Shown here: positions 9,252-18,207 of the stretch, in pieces | Layout of the letters: each line of letters starts with the position of its first letter | How positions within the stretch are numbered: the first letter of the stretch is position 1 | NCBI RefSeq assembly: GCF_001613245.1 | Contig: NZ_BDBZ01000051.1 | Location: 1-64,000 of the forward strand | Origin: Nocardia speluncae NBRC 108251 | Lineage (GTDB): Bacteria; Actinomycetota; Actinomycetes; Mycobacteriales; Mycobacteriaceae | Direction of reading: 5' to 3' | Length of the DNA: 64,000 nt | Notes under the pieces: model-generated | Database searches by the model: none | What the model saw: only the letters and a program-made list of their open reading frames with translations | Told to the model about the DNA's origin: nothing | Translations under genes and position numbers: made by a program

Positions 9252-9319
9252 CGTTCTTCGGGTCCTCACGAAACAGGCGTCACGACAAGACGAAATGGCG
9301 AAAGAGGGGGAGGGGGAGA

Positions 9320-10558
9320 TCAGTACGGCAATGGCCGGGGCGGGGCGAACCTCACCGGTAACGCCGTCACACAGCGGTGAAACGGGCTCGCCCGCCACAC
9401 CAGGTCGGCGGCCAGCCGCATATCCGGCACAGCGTCCATCAACTGATCGAGAGCGGCGGTGGCGATCAAAATCGCCAGACCACTGGCCGGACAGGCGTGG
9501 GTCCCGGCCCCGAATCCGAGGTGCGAGCGGTTACCACGCCGATCCCCCTGGGCCACGGCAGGGTCGCGGTGACACGCCCCGAGACCGATCACGACCGGCT
9601 GGTGTGCAGGCAGCCAGACGTTGCCGATCAGCTGCGGGACCTGCGGGTAGCGCACACACCACTGCGCCAGTGGCGGATTGTCGAATAGCACCGCGTCGAG
9701 TACGTCTCGCGTGGACAGGCTGCCGCCGAGCGCCGCGTCCATCCGGTCGTCGGTCAGCATCGACGCGACCGCGTTCGTGATCAGACCGATGGTGGATTCG
9801 ACCGCCATCTCATAGATCAGCACGAGCTGCGCGACCACCTCGGCCTCCAGCAACCCCGAATCGTGCGCGAGCAGCCACGACACCACATCAGCGCTCGGCG
9901 CGGTGGTCTTCCATACCACCACCTCCTGCAACACCGATTCCAGTGTTCGACGTCCGGCCACACCCGCATCCCCGGCCTCAGCCAAGGCCGGGACTGCTCG
10001 AGCCACCTCGTCCACCAGTTCCTCTGGCACACCGACCAGAGCGTTGACCGCAGCCAGCGCCAGTGGGGCGGCGAACTGCGTACGCAGCTCCGCCTCACCG
10101 CGAGCCCAGAACTGGTTGATCAGGTCGACCGCGGTTCGCTCCACGCCCGCCTGTACCGCGTGCTGGTCCACCCGCCCCAGCACCGCCGTATGCGCACCCC
10201 GAAACCGGGCATGGTCGGTACCGGATGTCCGCGCGGGCGTCGGCCCCGACCCCAACATCGCCCCGACCGGACACCCGGCCCCCGTACGCCGCTGCCACCC
10301 GTCCGGATCGGGCGAGAACACCTCCGGGCTGTGCAGGATCTTGAGCGCTTCGGCATGTCCCACCACCAACGTCGCCGCTACCCCCGGGGCCAGCTCCACC
10401 GGCACCAGCGCCCCGAACTCCGCCCGCCACCGCCGGAAGAACCCGCGCGGATCCGCCGCGAAATCGACGGTATACAACGGCACCGCCCTCGCATCAGCCT
10501 CCACCGGCGACCCATGCACCACCGGCTGAATATCCCCGTGGCCAATAGACCTCGTCAC
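9320..10558 (-). CDS. Cytochrome P450-like protein B (conservon-type)
   Basis: A 412-residue paralogue of protein A. The start is GTG 10558 with GGGGAG seven bases upstream. The haem loop HLGFGAGTHACP has its Cys near residue 356. The I-helix region reads YEMAVESTIGLITNAV, closer to a normal Glu/Ser-Thr pattern than in A, but the K-helix ExxR is again missing (VLDAVLFDNPPLAQWCVRYP). Both proteins share the VELAPGVAATLVVGH start. Conservon neighbours (sensor kinase, roadblock protein, DUF742, GTPase) are absent here. A role as a haem-binding sensor or a non-canonical monooxygenase are both open. Confidence 0.8.
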   Translation of the reverse strand: MTRSIGHGDIQPVVHGSPVEADARAVPLYTVDFAADPRGFFRRWRAEFGALVPVELAPGVAATLVVGHAEALKILHSPEVFSPDPDGWQRRTGAGCPVGAMLGSGPTPARTSGTDHARFRGAHTAVLGRVDQHAVQAGVERTAVDLINQFWARGEAELRTQFAAPLALAAVNALVGVPEELVDEVARAVPALAEAGDAGVAGRRTLESVLQEVVVWKTTAPSADVVSWLLAHDSGLLEAEVVAQLVLIYEMAVESTIGLITNAVASMLTDDRMDAALGGSLSTRDVLDAVLFDNPPLAQWCVRYPQVPQLIGNVWLPAHQPVVIGLGACHRDPAVAQGDRRGNRSHLGFGAGTHACPASGLAILIATAALDQLMDAVPDMRLAADLVWRASPFHRCVTALPVRFAPPRPLPY

Positions 10559-10607
10559 AATAATCTCCCCTGCTCACAGAACTTTTCATAACGCACCGAA
10601 CCAGTGC

Positions 10608-11498
10608 TCAGCCCCTGGACAACCACAACAAGGGCGGACGCTTGTAACCCACCGCACCGCGCATCGTCCGCTCGGCCAGCGACCTTCCCTCCTGGCCGGG
10701 GCCGGGGCCGGGGCCGGGTCCGGGTCCGTCCGGCCACCATTCGTCCAGCTCGACGAGACCGGGAGGCAGTACTTCGAGACCGTCGAAGAATTCGAGAATT
10801 TCTTCGCGGGAGCGGTACCAGCCCGAACCCACACTTTCGACGAACACCTGTTCGAGCTGTCGAGCCAGTTGGTGTGCCTCGGGGTGCTCGGGGCCGGGGT
10901 CGTAGAAATGGGTGACCGCCACATATGACCCGGTCGGCAACCGATCGATCAGCTCACGCATCGACTTGACAGGCACGAGGTCGTCGCCGAGGTGGTGCAG
11001 CACCGCGCCTGCGAGCACGCCGATGGGCCGGTCGAGGTCGAAATACTGGCGGACTCTGTGGTGTTTCAGCAGCGTGCCGGCTTCCAGGAAATCCGCCTGG
11101 ACATAATGGGTGCGATCGTTCCGCTCGAGCAGCCCATGCCCGTGTGCCACACACAGCGGGTCGTTATCGACATACACGACTGTGGCGGCCGGATTCTCCA
11201 ACTGCAGGATCTCGTGGATGTTGCTCACTGTGGGGAGCCCGGCACCGATATCGAGAAACTGATCGACCCCGGCGGGCCCGGCCAGATACCGGGCCACCCG
11301 ATGCAGCCACCGCCGATTCGCCAACGACACCTCTCGCTGGGTAGGCGCGACCTCGAGGACCCTATCGAAAGCTGCACGGTCGACCGCGTAATTGTCCTTA
11401 CCGCCCAGGCTGTAGTCATATACCCGGGAATTACTGGGCCAGGTGGTATCCGCTCCAACCGGGGCACAGGCACCGGTTCGTGGTGCTGTCTTGTGCAT
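10608..11498 (-). CDS. PF04672-type SAM-dependent methyltransferase
   Basis: A 296-residue protein of the actinobacterial S-adenosyl methyltransferase family formerly called DUF574. The signature NSRVYDYSLGGKDNYAVDR lies near the N-terminus, the SAM loop FLDIGAGLPT near residue 90, and VVYVDNDPLCV follows. The start is ATG 11498 (MHKTAPRTG), with GGAG about eleven bases upstream. A low-complexity Gly-Pro run (PGPGPGPGPGQ) sits before the C-terminus. Members are often encoded next to XRE regulators and act on unknown substrates. It heads the minus-strand operon, divergent from the XRE gene at 11881. Confidence 0.85.
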   Translation of the reverse strand: MHKTAPRTGACAPVGADTTWPSNSRVYDYSLGGKDNYAVDRAAFDRVLEVAPTQREVSLANRRWLHRVARYLAGPAGVDQFLDIGAGLPTVSNIHEILQLENPAATVVYVDNDPLCVAHGHGLLERNDRTHYVQADFLEAGTLLKHHRVRQYFDLDRPIGVLAGAVLHHLGDDLVPVKSMRELIDRLPTGSYVAVTHFYDPGPEHPEAHQLARQLEQVFVESVGSGWYRSREEILEFFDGLEVLPPGLVELDEWWPDGPGPGPGPGPGQEGRSLAERTMRGAVGYKRPPLLWLSRG

Positions 11499-11838
11499 GA
11501 AAGATCCGCTCCAACGTGGCGTGAGGGTGAGGTCAGCAACGGACCTCTGGGCGGGTGTTCGGTGACGCAAACGCGCGTATCGTCACGCTGTCGGTCCGAG
11601 GGCCACGTCGGCTCGCGTTTCGCTCGTGTTGGGCTACTGTCGCAGGCGATATGGCGATAATCAGTTCCATGTCCAGCACCTCTTCGGCTCCGTCGACGGT
11701 CATGTCGGGCGCCTCATGCCACGGATGGCGACCGTAGGCCGCACACGGCTCGTGCGGCAGTGGGTACTGATGGGAGACGGGAACACCCCGCCCGGCACCA
11801 GGCGCTGGTCTTGACGTTAAAGGCCAGATCGTCACCGA
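11499..11838. other. Divergent intergenic region
   Basis: Separates the PF04672 methyltransferase from the XRE regulator. No convincing gene is seen; the short frames here do not resemble proteins. The strand-specific regulatory signals are concentrated at the right end (next entry). Confidence 0.5.
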
Positions 11839-11874
11839 ACTTTCAAATTTTCTTCAAATTGAAAGTGCTAGGGT
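11839..11874 (+). promoter_or_regulatory. Palindromic operator candidate and -10 box of the XRE gene
   Basis: ACTTTCAA (11839-11846) and TTGAAAGT (11859-11866) form a perfect 8-bp inverted repeat in an unusually AT-rich patch. A -10-like TAGGGT (11869-11874) ends six bases before the ATG at 11881, so the transcript is probably leaderless and the palindrome overlaps the promoter. It could be the site for the XRE protein itself (autoregulation, inferred). Confidence 0.5.
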
Positions 11875-11880
11875 CGGGGC

Positions 11881-13050
11881 ATGAAGAAGGGCGACAGCAT
11901 CGGCGTGCGAATCGCCACCCAGCGGAAGATGCGCGGCTTGTCGCAACATCAATTGGCCACGGCAGCCGGTGTCAGCTACAGCATGATCAGTAAGGTCGAG
12001 CGGGGTCACGCCTCCGCGAGCCCAGCGATGATCGGAATGATCGCGCGAGGACTACGAATCGACGCCTCCCGCCTCTACGGAGATGAAGACGAAGAGCAGA
12101 GACGGGCGTTCGATTTCGCGCCGATCATCCGTCGCACCCTGGCAGCAGTGGATCTCATGTCCGACGATGTCGAACCGATACCTTTGGATCTCCTCAAACC
12201 ACAGGTCGCGCAAGTCATGAACTGGCGACGAAGTACCCGCTACCGGAAGGTGGCCGAGATCCTGCCCGACCTCGTGGACCACTTGCTGGTATCGGCCCAG
12301 GAAACAGGGGAGCCCGCCTATGCGTTGCTCACCGACACCTATCGTGCCGCGAATTCACTCGCGCACAAGTTCGGGTACACCGACTTGTCGATGACAGCAA
12401 CTGAACGGATGGAATGGGCAGCAATGAAAAGCGGCGACCCGTTGCGGCTCGCGACAACGCATTTCGTCAAAGCCTCCACCCTCGCGCGCATCGGGGCCAC
12501 ACCGCAGGCGATGAAGCTGCTGATGCGGGCGATGGCCGATATCGAACCGTTCGTCGCTGACAACCCGATGGCCGAAGCAGTGGCCAGCACCCTGCATATG
12601 AAAGCGGGCACCATCGCAGCGACGCTGTCGGATACCGACGCTTCTGCGATGCATTTCACCGAAGCTGCGCGTCTCGCAGCGAAGTTCGGGGACGGCATCG
12701 TCTACGACACGGTGGTCGGGCCGGCCAACGTGCAGATCTACCAGGTTGCCGCGGAGACCGAGTTGGGCCGCCCGGACCGAGCTATCCAGATCTCACAGAA
12801 CACGCAGCTACCCACCGGGATGGCCAAAGAGCGCCAGACGTACTTCTGGCTCGACTCAGCACGCGCACACCTGTTGGCCGGTGATCCCGACGCGGCGATC
12901 GACGCGCTGTATGAGTCCCGCGCTGCAAGTCCGGAACACTTCCGCGGATCCCCGACAGTCAAGGCCACAGTCGAAACAGCCGCCAAACAACAACGCCGGG
13001 TAGACACGACTCTGCAATCCCTGGCGAACTCGGCAGGAGTCAACTACTGA
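11881..13050 (+). CDS. XRE-family regulator with TPR-like helical sensor domain
   Basis: A 389-residue protein. Residues about 8-60 form a Cro/CI-type helix-turn-helix (RKMRGLSQHQLATAAGVS, then YSMISKVERG). The rest is all-helical with degenerate TPR-like repeats (LLTDTYRAANSLAHKFG, AMKLLMRAMADIE, AMHFTEAARLAAKFG, ARAHLLAGDPDAAIDAL), as in Streptomyces regulators that sense a small molecule or peptide. Translation probably starts on a leaderless mRNA. The stop overlaps the ATG of the next gene by one base, so the two are coupled. It likely controls the divergent P450/methyltransferase operon (inference). Confidence 0.85.
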   Translation: MKKGDSIGVRIATQRKMRGLSQHQLATAAGVSYSMISKVERGHASASPAMIGMIARGLRIDASRLYGDEDEEQRRAFDFAPIIRRTLAAVDLMSDDVEPIPLDLLKPQVAQVMNWRRSTRYRKVAEILPDLVDHLLVSAQETGEPAYALLTDTYRAANSLAHKFGYTDLSMTATERMEWAAMKSGDPLRLATTHFVKASTLARIGATPQAMKLLMRAMADIEPFVADNPMAEAVASTLHMKAGTIAATLSDTDASAMHFTEAARLAAKFGDGIVYDTVVGPANVQIYQVAAETELGRPDRAIQISQNTQLPTGMAKERQTYFWLDSARAHLLAGDPDAAIDALYESRAASPEHFRGSPTVKATVETAAKQQRRVDTTLQSLANSAGVNY

Positions 13051-13889
13051 TGCAACACAAATCCGATGAACTGTTCCAAGGCGCAGCGCCCTACTATGCA
13101 CGCCACCGGCCCGGATACCCACCGGAGTTCTTCTCCGAACTTCGCCGCCGGTTCGACTTGGACGGTACTCAAACGGTCCTCGACCTAGGTTGCGGCACGG
13201 GACAGATCGCTATTCCAGTGGCTGCCGCGGTCGCCAGAGTGTTCGCTGTCGATCCTGACCCCGATATGCTGGTCGAAGGAAAGCGCAGCGCCGCCGGTAC
13301 CACCAATATCGAATGGTTACGTGGTGATTCCAGCCAGCTCGCCTCCCTGAACCTGCCACCTCTCGACCTGGTCACCATGGGCAAATCGTTTCACTGGACC
13401 GACCGCCCGGCCCTGCTGACCGAGCTCGACACCCGCATCCGGCCCCACGGCGCGGTGGTAGTGGTCACGGCAGCCTTACACGACGCCGCAACCGTCGCCC
13501 CATGGGACGACATTGTCCGCACTTTGCGGGATAAATACCTCGGTGCACGACGCCGCGGCGGCAGTACTTACCGGGGATACCAGCATTCGGAGGAAACACA
13601 CTTGGACGTCCTGGCCCGCTCGCCATTTTGCGAAGTCGACGTCACGCGATCAGGCTGGAGTATCGAGCGCGACATCGATGCAATCGTCGGTTTGCAGTTC
13701 TCCTTCTCCTACTCCAACCCAGCACAATTCGGCTCCGACGAGCGCTGCGCAGCATTCGCCGACGAACTGCGGGAAGCACTGCTCGACAGGTACCCCAACG
13801 GCACAGTCACCGAACCCCTCACCATCGAAACCCTTATCGCCACCCGCCCTACTTCACGAACGACCACACGATCAGCGACACCTGTGTGA
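13050..13889 (+). CDS. Class I SAM-dependent methyltransferase
   Basis: A 279-residue protein. SAM motif I is VLDLGCGTGQIAIPVA near residue 45, the acidic loop VFAVDPDPDML follows, and LDLVTMGKSFHWTD is a typical motif of the UbiE/YafE-like group. TGATG coupling links it to the XRE gene. The last residues (RPTSRTTTRSATPV) are low-complexity and may mark a slightly altered C-terminus. The substrate is unknown. Confidence 0.85.
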   Translation: MQHKSDELFQGAAPYYARHRPGYPPEFFSELRRRFDLDGTQTVLDLGCGTGQIAIPVAAAVARVFAVDPDPDMLVEGKRSAAGTTNIEWLRGDSSQLASLNLPPLDLVTMGKSFHWTDRPALLTELDTRIRPHGAVVVVTAALHDAATVAPWDDIVRTLRDKYLGARRRGGSTYRGYQHSEETHLDVLARSPFCEVDVTRSGWSIERDIDAIVGLQFSFSYSNPAQFGSDERCAAFADELREALLDRYPNGTVTEPLTIETLIATRPTSRTTTRSATPV

Positions 13890-14742
13890 CCTCGAGGTGG
13901 ACCACGCGGCCGACGGCGACGACAGTACGGAAACAATCGTGGAAGGGGGTCGCGTGGCCACCCTGCACGGCCGAGAAGGAGTACGAGCCCGGCCCGAAGT
14001 GTTCTTCCTATCCCTACAGGGGTAATCCGGGGTAAGTGCAAGCCGCGGATACCGGCGTCTACCTGCCGGTTTACGGTGTTTTAGTGGGTCAGTTTGAATG
14101 ATCCCCCGACCGAGCCCCGGAATGACCCGCTGGCTGACCCGCCAATTGACCGCAGGCATGTCGGCGAGTGGCGCTGCTTCCGGGTCGATGGTGGATTCAC
14201 CCCATACATGGGGGATCCCGGGCAGCAGCGCTGGAAAGTTTGGGTGGTCGACCTGTGGTGCTGGTAGAGGGTGAGTGGGCCCCGCCGAGCGGCCCGCCGG
14301 GTGGCCCGGGCCTACCCGATCCCGTCGACACGGAGAAGCGAAGCCTTCGGCCGGCGCCGCTCGACTCGGCGGGTCCTCGATCGGCTCCGGCAGATATCGT
14401 CCCGTTGAGCTGCGGTTGCGTAGGGCAGGATATGAAACGGATAGGTTTGGACGCGGTCCGGAAGTAGTCTGGGTGCGGTTCAGCGACTGGCATTTCAGGT
14501 GGGACGAGCGGTGAGCCAGGTCGCTGCCGTGAGGTCATTCGGTGGGAATTAGGCGTTCGGCAGCGGGGTTAGCGGACTTGTTGCTGTCAGGGTGGGGTGT
14601 TCGTTTCGGGCCGTGGTCAATTCGTGGGGTTTTACATGGGGAAGTACGTGGGGAGATACGTGGGACGATCAAATGTCCGCACCCCCTACCTCGGATATTC
14701 GCAGGTAACGGGGCGCATACCCGTGCGGAGGTCATCCAGGAT

Positions 14743-14769
14743 TGTCTATTCATACATAGTGAATAGACA
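14743..14769. repeat. Palindromic site 1
   Basis: TGTCTATTCA, a 7-base centre, then TGAATAGACA: perfect 10-bp arms. It is related to site 2 by compensating changes in both arms. It looks like a dimer binding site or a structured recombination site. Confidence 0.7.
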
Positions 14770-15151
14770 TCCGTGGGTGGCGCTGGCGGGCGCCTGCTGA
14801 CCGCGGGCGGCGCTCGGGCTGCCCGCCTCGGTGCCAGTTGTCCGACGTCCGCACCACTCGGTTCGCGGTGGTGCTGTTTCGGTGTGTTCGGGTTGGTTGC
14901 CTTCGAGCTTCGGCTGCGTGCCGCGGGCAGTGTGCGATGCCTTGAGTGCGTCGGCGTGCTGTCCTGCCGGGGCGGCAAGCCACGCGCTCGTCGTGAGCCG
15001 GTGATCAGGGGTGCAGTGATGAAAAAATTTCCGTGCCTGTTTCGGTGGTGAGGTTGCGTGCCTGTTTCGGTGCACTGATCAAATCGAACCACCCGTGCCC
15101 GGGGTCTCCGCTGCTCACCGGCGGTATATCCATGCGGATGTTACCCGGGAT

Positions 15152-15178
15152 TGTCTATACATACTCGTTGTATAGACA
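15152..15178. repeat. Palindromic site 2
   Basis: TGTCTATACA, a 7-base centre, then TGTATAGACA: perfect 10-bp arms, 409 bases from site 1. The inner bases differ from site 1, but symmetry is kept on both sides. The flanks (ATGCGGATGTTACCCGGGAT and CATCCGTG) are also similar to site 1. Confidence 0.7.
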
Positions 15179-15420
15179 TCCGTGACGGTCATATTGGCGC
15201 CTCCGGTCTCTTGTTCTGGCTGATCATGTGAGCGCTTCCCGCCTCGTGCTGCGCCTGGTTCTCACGGCCGGTACCGGCGAGCGGCGCGTTGCCGATAGTG
15301 GCTCGTCTCGGCACGAAGGGATCTCGGTTTGGGGAAATCCTTGCCGGGTGTGTCCCGAAATGGCGTTTTCGGCGGGAGTAGTAGATGAATGCATTCGTCT
15401 GCGTGAGGGAGCTGCCCGCC

Positions 15421-15669
15421 ATGACCGGACAACCGACCGAACCCGACTCGCCCTCGCCCGCGCCGGACTCCGACCGGCCGGCGGTGGTGGTGCCGCTGGA
15501 TCCCGAACGGATCGGCCACTGGCGTCGAGTCGTCGCCGAACGCGAACCCCTCGACCGGGTCGAACTCGACGCACTCGCGGCCATCCTCGACCGTGTCCGG
15601 GCACGGAAACGGGCCACCACCGACACCGACACCGGTAGCGACCCGCATCAGTACCCGAACGCCGCCTGA
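15421..15669 (+). CDS. Small acidic protein beside the serine recombinase
   Basis: An 82-residue protein, ATG 15421 (MTGQPTEP) with GGGAG nine bases upstream. After a Pro/Asp/Ser-rich N-terminus it has one helical segment (PERIGHWRRVVAEREPLDRVELDALAAILDRV). It converges on the recombinase gene with only 9 bases between the stops. The function is unknown; the position suggests an accessory protein of the integrated element. Confidence 0.5.
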   Translation: MTGQPTEPDSPSPAPDSDRPAVVVPLDPERIGHWRRVVAEREPLDRVELDALAAILDRVRARKRATTDTDTGSDPHQYPNAA

Positions 15670-15678
15670 CAGCGCGCG

Positions 15679-17295
15679 TCAGGCCACAGAAACCCCGTCC
15701 CCGGCCCCGGTGCCCGCCTCCCGCGCGGCGCGGGCACCGGGGCCGTCCAGTGGCCGGGGCCGGGGTGTGGTCTTGTCCACCAACCGGATCCGGGACGGAT
15801 CGAACCTCGGCCCCGCCGTGGTGGCCGGGCCGACCACGAGACGGCTGCCGCGCAACGCACGTTTGATCATGGCGCGCTTGTCCGCAGTACCCGCGTCCTC
15901 CCACTGCGCCGCCCACGCCTGCGCGGACTCCGCCCGTACTGCCCGGGAGTCCTCGACATCGTATTCGGCGTCGAGCGCGTCGAGTTCGGCCTCCAGCTTC
16001 GCAATTCGGGCATCGACCCCGGCCATCACCGTGTCGTAGCGGTCCAGGCTGATCTCCCCGTTACCCAGACGCGCCGACATCACCGTCGCGGTCTCACGCG
16101 CCTCGGCCAGCGCGTCGGCGATCGGGCGGCGCCGCCGGGCCAGATCGTTGGCTGCGGCGATCAGCGCATCTGCGTGGCGGGGATCGGACAGGGTCGCCAC
16201 CACCAACGCACCCACCTCCCTATCCAGGGTCCGGGCGTCGATCGAGATACGGTTGCAGCCGCCCCCGGTCTGCCGCTTCTGACACCAATACCGGCGGCGT
16301 ACTTCACCATCGGGATACGTGCGCCCGTACTGAGGGCGGCCGGTCAATCCCCGCCCGCACAACCCGCAATGCACCAACCCCGAGCACAAGTAGTCCGCGC
16401 TCGCGGGCCGCCCCACCCGGGTCGTATCCCGCAGCAGGCACAGCCGCTCCCACTGCTCAGGCGTAATCAGCGGATTCGCATTCTCCATTGCGGTCACGAT
16501 CTCGCCGTGATGGGTCACGAACCCGGCATACCGTGGGTTGAACACCAGCCGTTTGACCTTTTCCCCGCTCCATGCGCTGCCGGTACGGGTGGTGATCCCA
16601 CGCCGGTTCAAATCGACCGCGATCGCCTTGTAGCCGACCGCCTCCTCTCCGATCCCAGTCGTCGTGTCCCGGCCCGCCGCTGCGGCTTTCGCCTGGATAT
16701 CCGCATGCTTGTCCAGCACGCGGGCCACCATCTCGCGCACGATCGCCGCCTCGGACTCACGGATAGTGATTCCGTCCTTCTCATACCCGTACGGGCGGTG
16801 CGTGTGATTGGACTCCCCGCGCGCGACTTTCACCCGCTTACCGCGCTTCACCCGCGAGGACAGGCGATCCGATTCATAGGCAGCCGCGTTGAGCTGATCT
16901 CGAAAAGTTTTGCGGCCGTTGGCTGTTTCCAGGTCGTATTCGCCCTCGCTGTCCAGCACGACCAGGCCCCGCTCGGCGGCCAGGATCAACCGTTCACCCT
17001 CGATCGGACGACGAGAGAACCGGGCCATATCGAACACGACCACCCCACCGGTCTCCCCGGACTCCAGCCGCGCCATCAACGCATCCCACTTCGGCCGCCG
17101 CACCCTCGGATTCCACGCCGACCGCCCATCATCGACATGCACCTGCCCCACCGTCGCACCCAAGTCCTGCACCCGCACCGTGCAGTCATCGACCTGCCCA
17201 CCAGTAGACCGCTGCCGCTCATCACCCACCCGCGACACCCGCGCATAAATATCCAACACCAGACCACTACCGGCCGTAACCAGCGGTTTCGCCAT
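15679..17295 (-). CDS. Large serine recombinase (site-specific integrase)
   Basis: A 538-residue protein, ATG 17295 (MAKPLV) with GGGGAG seven bases upstream. The N-terminal resolvase domain has the catalytic Ser in IYARVSRVGDERQRSTGGQ, followed by VVVFDMARFSRRP. Then come the recombinase domain (PYGYEKDG, LNRRGITTRTGSAWS), a zinc ribbon (CSGLVHCGLCG then YWCQ...GGGC) and a C-terminal coiled coil. This is the domain order of phage and ICE integrases. It is transcribed away from the truncated regulator fragment at 17328-17474, which fits an integrase beside its attachment site. Confidence 0.9.
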   Translation of the reverse strand: MAKPLVTAGSGLVLDIYARVSRVGDERQRSTGGQVDDCTVRVQDLGATVGQVHVDDGRSAWNPRVRRPKWDALMARLESGETGGVVVFDMARFSRRPIEGERLILAAERGLVVLDSEGEYDLETANGRKTFRDQLNAAAYESDRLSSRVKRGKRVKVARGESNHTHRPYGYEKDGITIRESEAAIVREMVARVLDKHADIQAKAAAAGRDTTTGIGEEAVGYKAIAVDLNRRGITTRTGSAWSGEKVKRLVFNPRYAGFVTHHGEIVTAMENANPLITPEQWERLCLLRDTTRVGRPASADYLCSGLVHCGLCGRGLTGRPQYGRTYPDGEVRRRYWCQKRQTGGGCNRISIDARTLDREVGALVVATLSDPRHADALIAAANDLARRRRPIADALAEARETATVMSARLGNGEISLDRYDTVMAGVDARIAKLEAELDALDAEYDVEDSRAVRAESAQAWAAQWEDAGTADKRAMIKRALRGSRLVVGPATTAGPRFDPSRIRLVDKTTPRPRPLDGPGARAAREAGTGAGDGVSVA

Positions 17296-17316
17296 GAAAT
17301 CACTCCCCAACGGTTA

Positions 17317-17342
17317 GGGGCTACTAATCACATGCTAGCCCC
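17317..17342. repeat. Inverted repeat at the probable attachment junction
   Basis: GGGGCTA (17317-17323) and TAGCCCC (17336-17342) flank a 12-base centre. It lies 21 bases upstream of the recombinase start and covers the point where the neighbouring regulator stops matching its family. It is a candidate att half-site or recombinase operator; the exact crossover bases cannot be set from one end. Confidence 0.45.
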
Positions 17343-17474
17343 GGCCAGCGTGGCCAGCTCCGCACGGCGCAGCCCGGGGGTTCGGCGCCGCGGCCCGGTG
17401 GGCAGCCCCACCTGAGCGGGGCCGACCGCCTCACGCCGGCTGCGCAGGAACAGCCCCATCTCGTTCTCGCTCAC
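17328..17474 (-). pseudogene. MmyB-type XRE regulator fragment cut by integration
   Basis: From GTG 17474 the frame reads MSENEMGLFLRSRREAVGP, then a conserved LPTGPRRRTPGLRRAELATLAG, and then departs from the family (ASM, stop). Complete members continue with VSVDYxxRLEQGR and about 230 further residues. Only the first helices of the HTH domain remain. The gene is divergent from an FMN reductase (17617), a common arrangement for intact members of this family. The break coincides with the serine recombinase junction, so the gene was probably the element's attB. Confidence 0.8.
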
Positions 17475-17616
17475 CTGTTCACGGTATCCGGGCGCGCCCC
17501 GCCGTGGGTGTCCCTGTCACTACCACTCTCCGCGCGGTCTCCCTACCGGAGCAGCGGCGCGGCAGATTCGAGATCGGACGGCGGCCGCCGGGTCGCCCGA
17601 CAGGAGGGAGCACACC

Positions 17617-18207
17617 ATGTCCGTTACCCCGTTGCGTCTCGCGGTGATCATCGGAAGCGTCCGGGAGGGCCGGTTCGGCACCGTCGTGGCCGCGTGGTTC
17701 GCCGCACAGGCCGCCACCCACGGGCGGTTCGAGATCGACGTGATCGACCTCGCCGAGGCCGACATACCGCTGGTACTACCCGCGGTATCGCCCGCAATCG
17801 AGCCGAACCCCGAACGCCCCGCCGGTATGCGCGACCTCACCGAACGGCTTTCCGCCGCCGACGCGTTCGTCATCGTGACACCCGATTACAACCACAGCTA
17901 CCCGGCCTCGCTGAAAGCCGTGATCGATTGGCATTTCACCCAGTGGCAGCGCAAACCGGTCGCCTTCGTCGGATACAGCGGCGCCACCGGCGGGCTCACC
18001 GCGATCGAACACCTGCGGCAGGTGTTCAGCGAGCTGGATGCACACACGGTCCGCGAATACGTATCGTTCCCGCGCTACTACCTGCTCTTCGGGGCCGACG
18101 GGCAGTTGCTTGCGCCTGCCGAACCCGAAGAGGCGGCGCAGCAGATGCTGGACCAGGTGCACTGGTGGTCGCAGGCGCTGGTTGCGGCGCGGGCGGTCGC
18201 GGTGTGA
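17617..18207 (+). CDS. NADPH-dependent FMN reductase family protein
   Basis: A 196-residue flavodoxin-like oxidoreductase. The phosphate-binding loop IIGSVREGRFG is at the N-terminus, and TPDYNHSYPASLKAVIDW, the conserved flavin/dimer motif, is near residue 88. It probably reduces quinones or azo compounds, or supplies FMNH2. It is divergent from the truncated MmyB regulator, which may once have controlled it. GGAGGGAG about 15 bases upstream of the ATG is a slightly distant ribosome site. Confidence 0.9.
   Translation: MSVTPLRLAVIIGSVREGRFGTVVAAWFAAQAATHGRFEIDVIDLAEADIPLVLPAVSPAIEPNPERPAGMRDLTERLSAADAFVIVTPDYNHSYPASLKAVIDWHFTQWQRKPVAFVGYSGATGGLTAIEHLRQVFSELDAHTVREYVSFPRYYLLFGADGQLLAPAEPEEAAQQMLDQVHWWSQALVAARAVAV

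Larger units (their letters stand above)
13890..15420. other. Long gene-poor stretch with palindromes
   Basis: About 1.5 kb without a convincing gene. Short frames on both strands have random-looking Arg/Pro-rich composition. One fragment (about 14,420-14,514, plus frame, ending GPEVVWVRFSDWHFRWDER) looks more protein-like and may be a gene remnant. The clear structures are the two 27-bp palindromic repeats listed separately, each within a longer similar block (CGGA(G/T)GT..CC.GGATTGTCTAT). Confidence 0.5.

Noticed and set aside
7989..10558. A complete conservon (cvn) operon
   Set aside because: The P450s are of the conservon type, but no sensor kinase, roadblock protein, DUF742 protein or small GTPase is encoded nearby.
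14535..15092. A 185-codon minus-strand frame in the gene-poor stretch
   Set aside because: Arg/Pro/His-rich with no structured segments, no ribosome site, and it runs across palindromic site 1.
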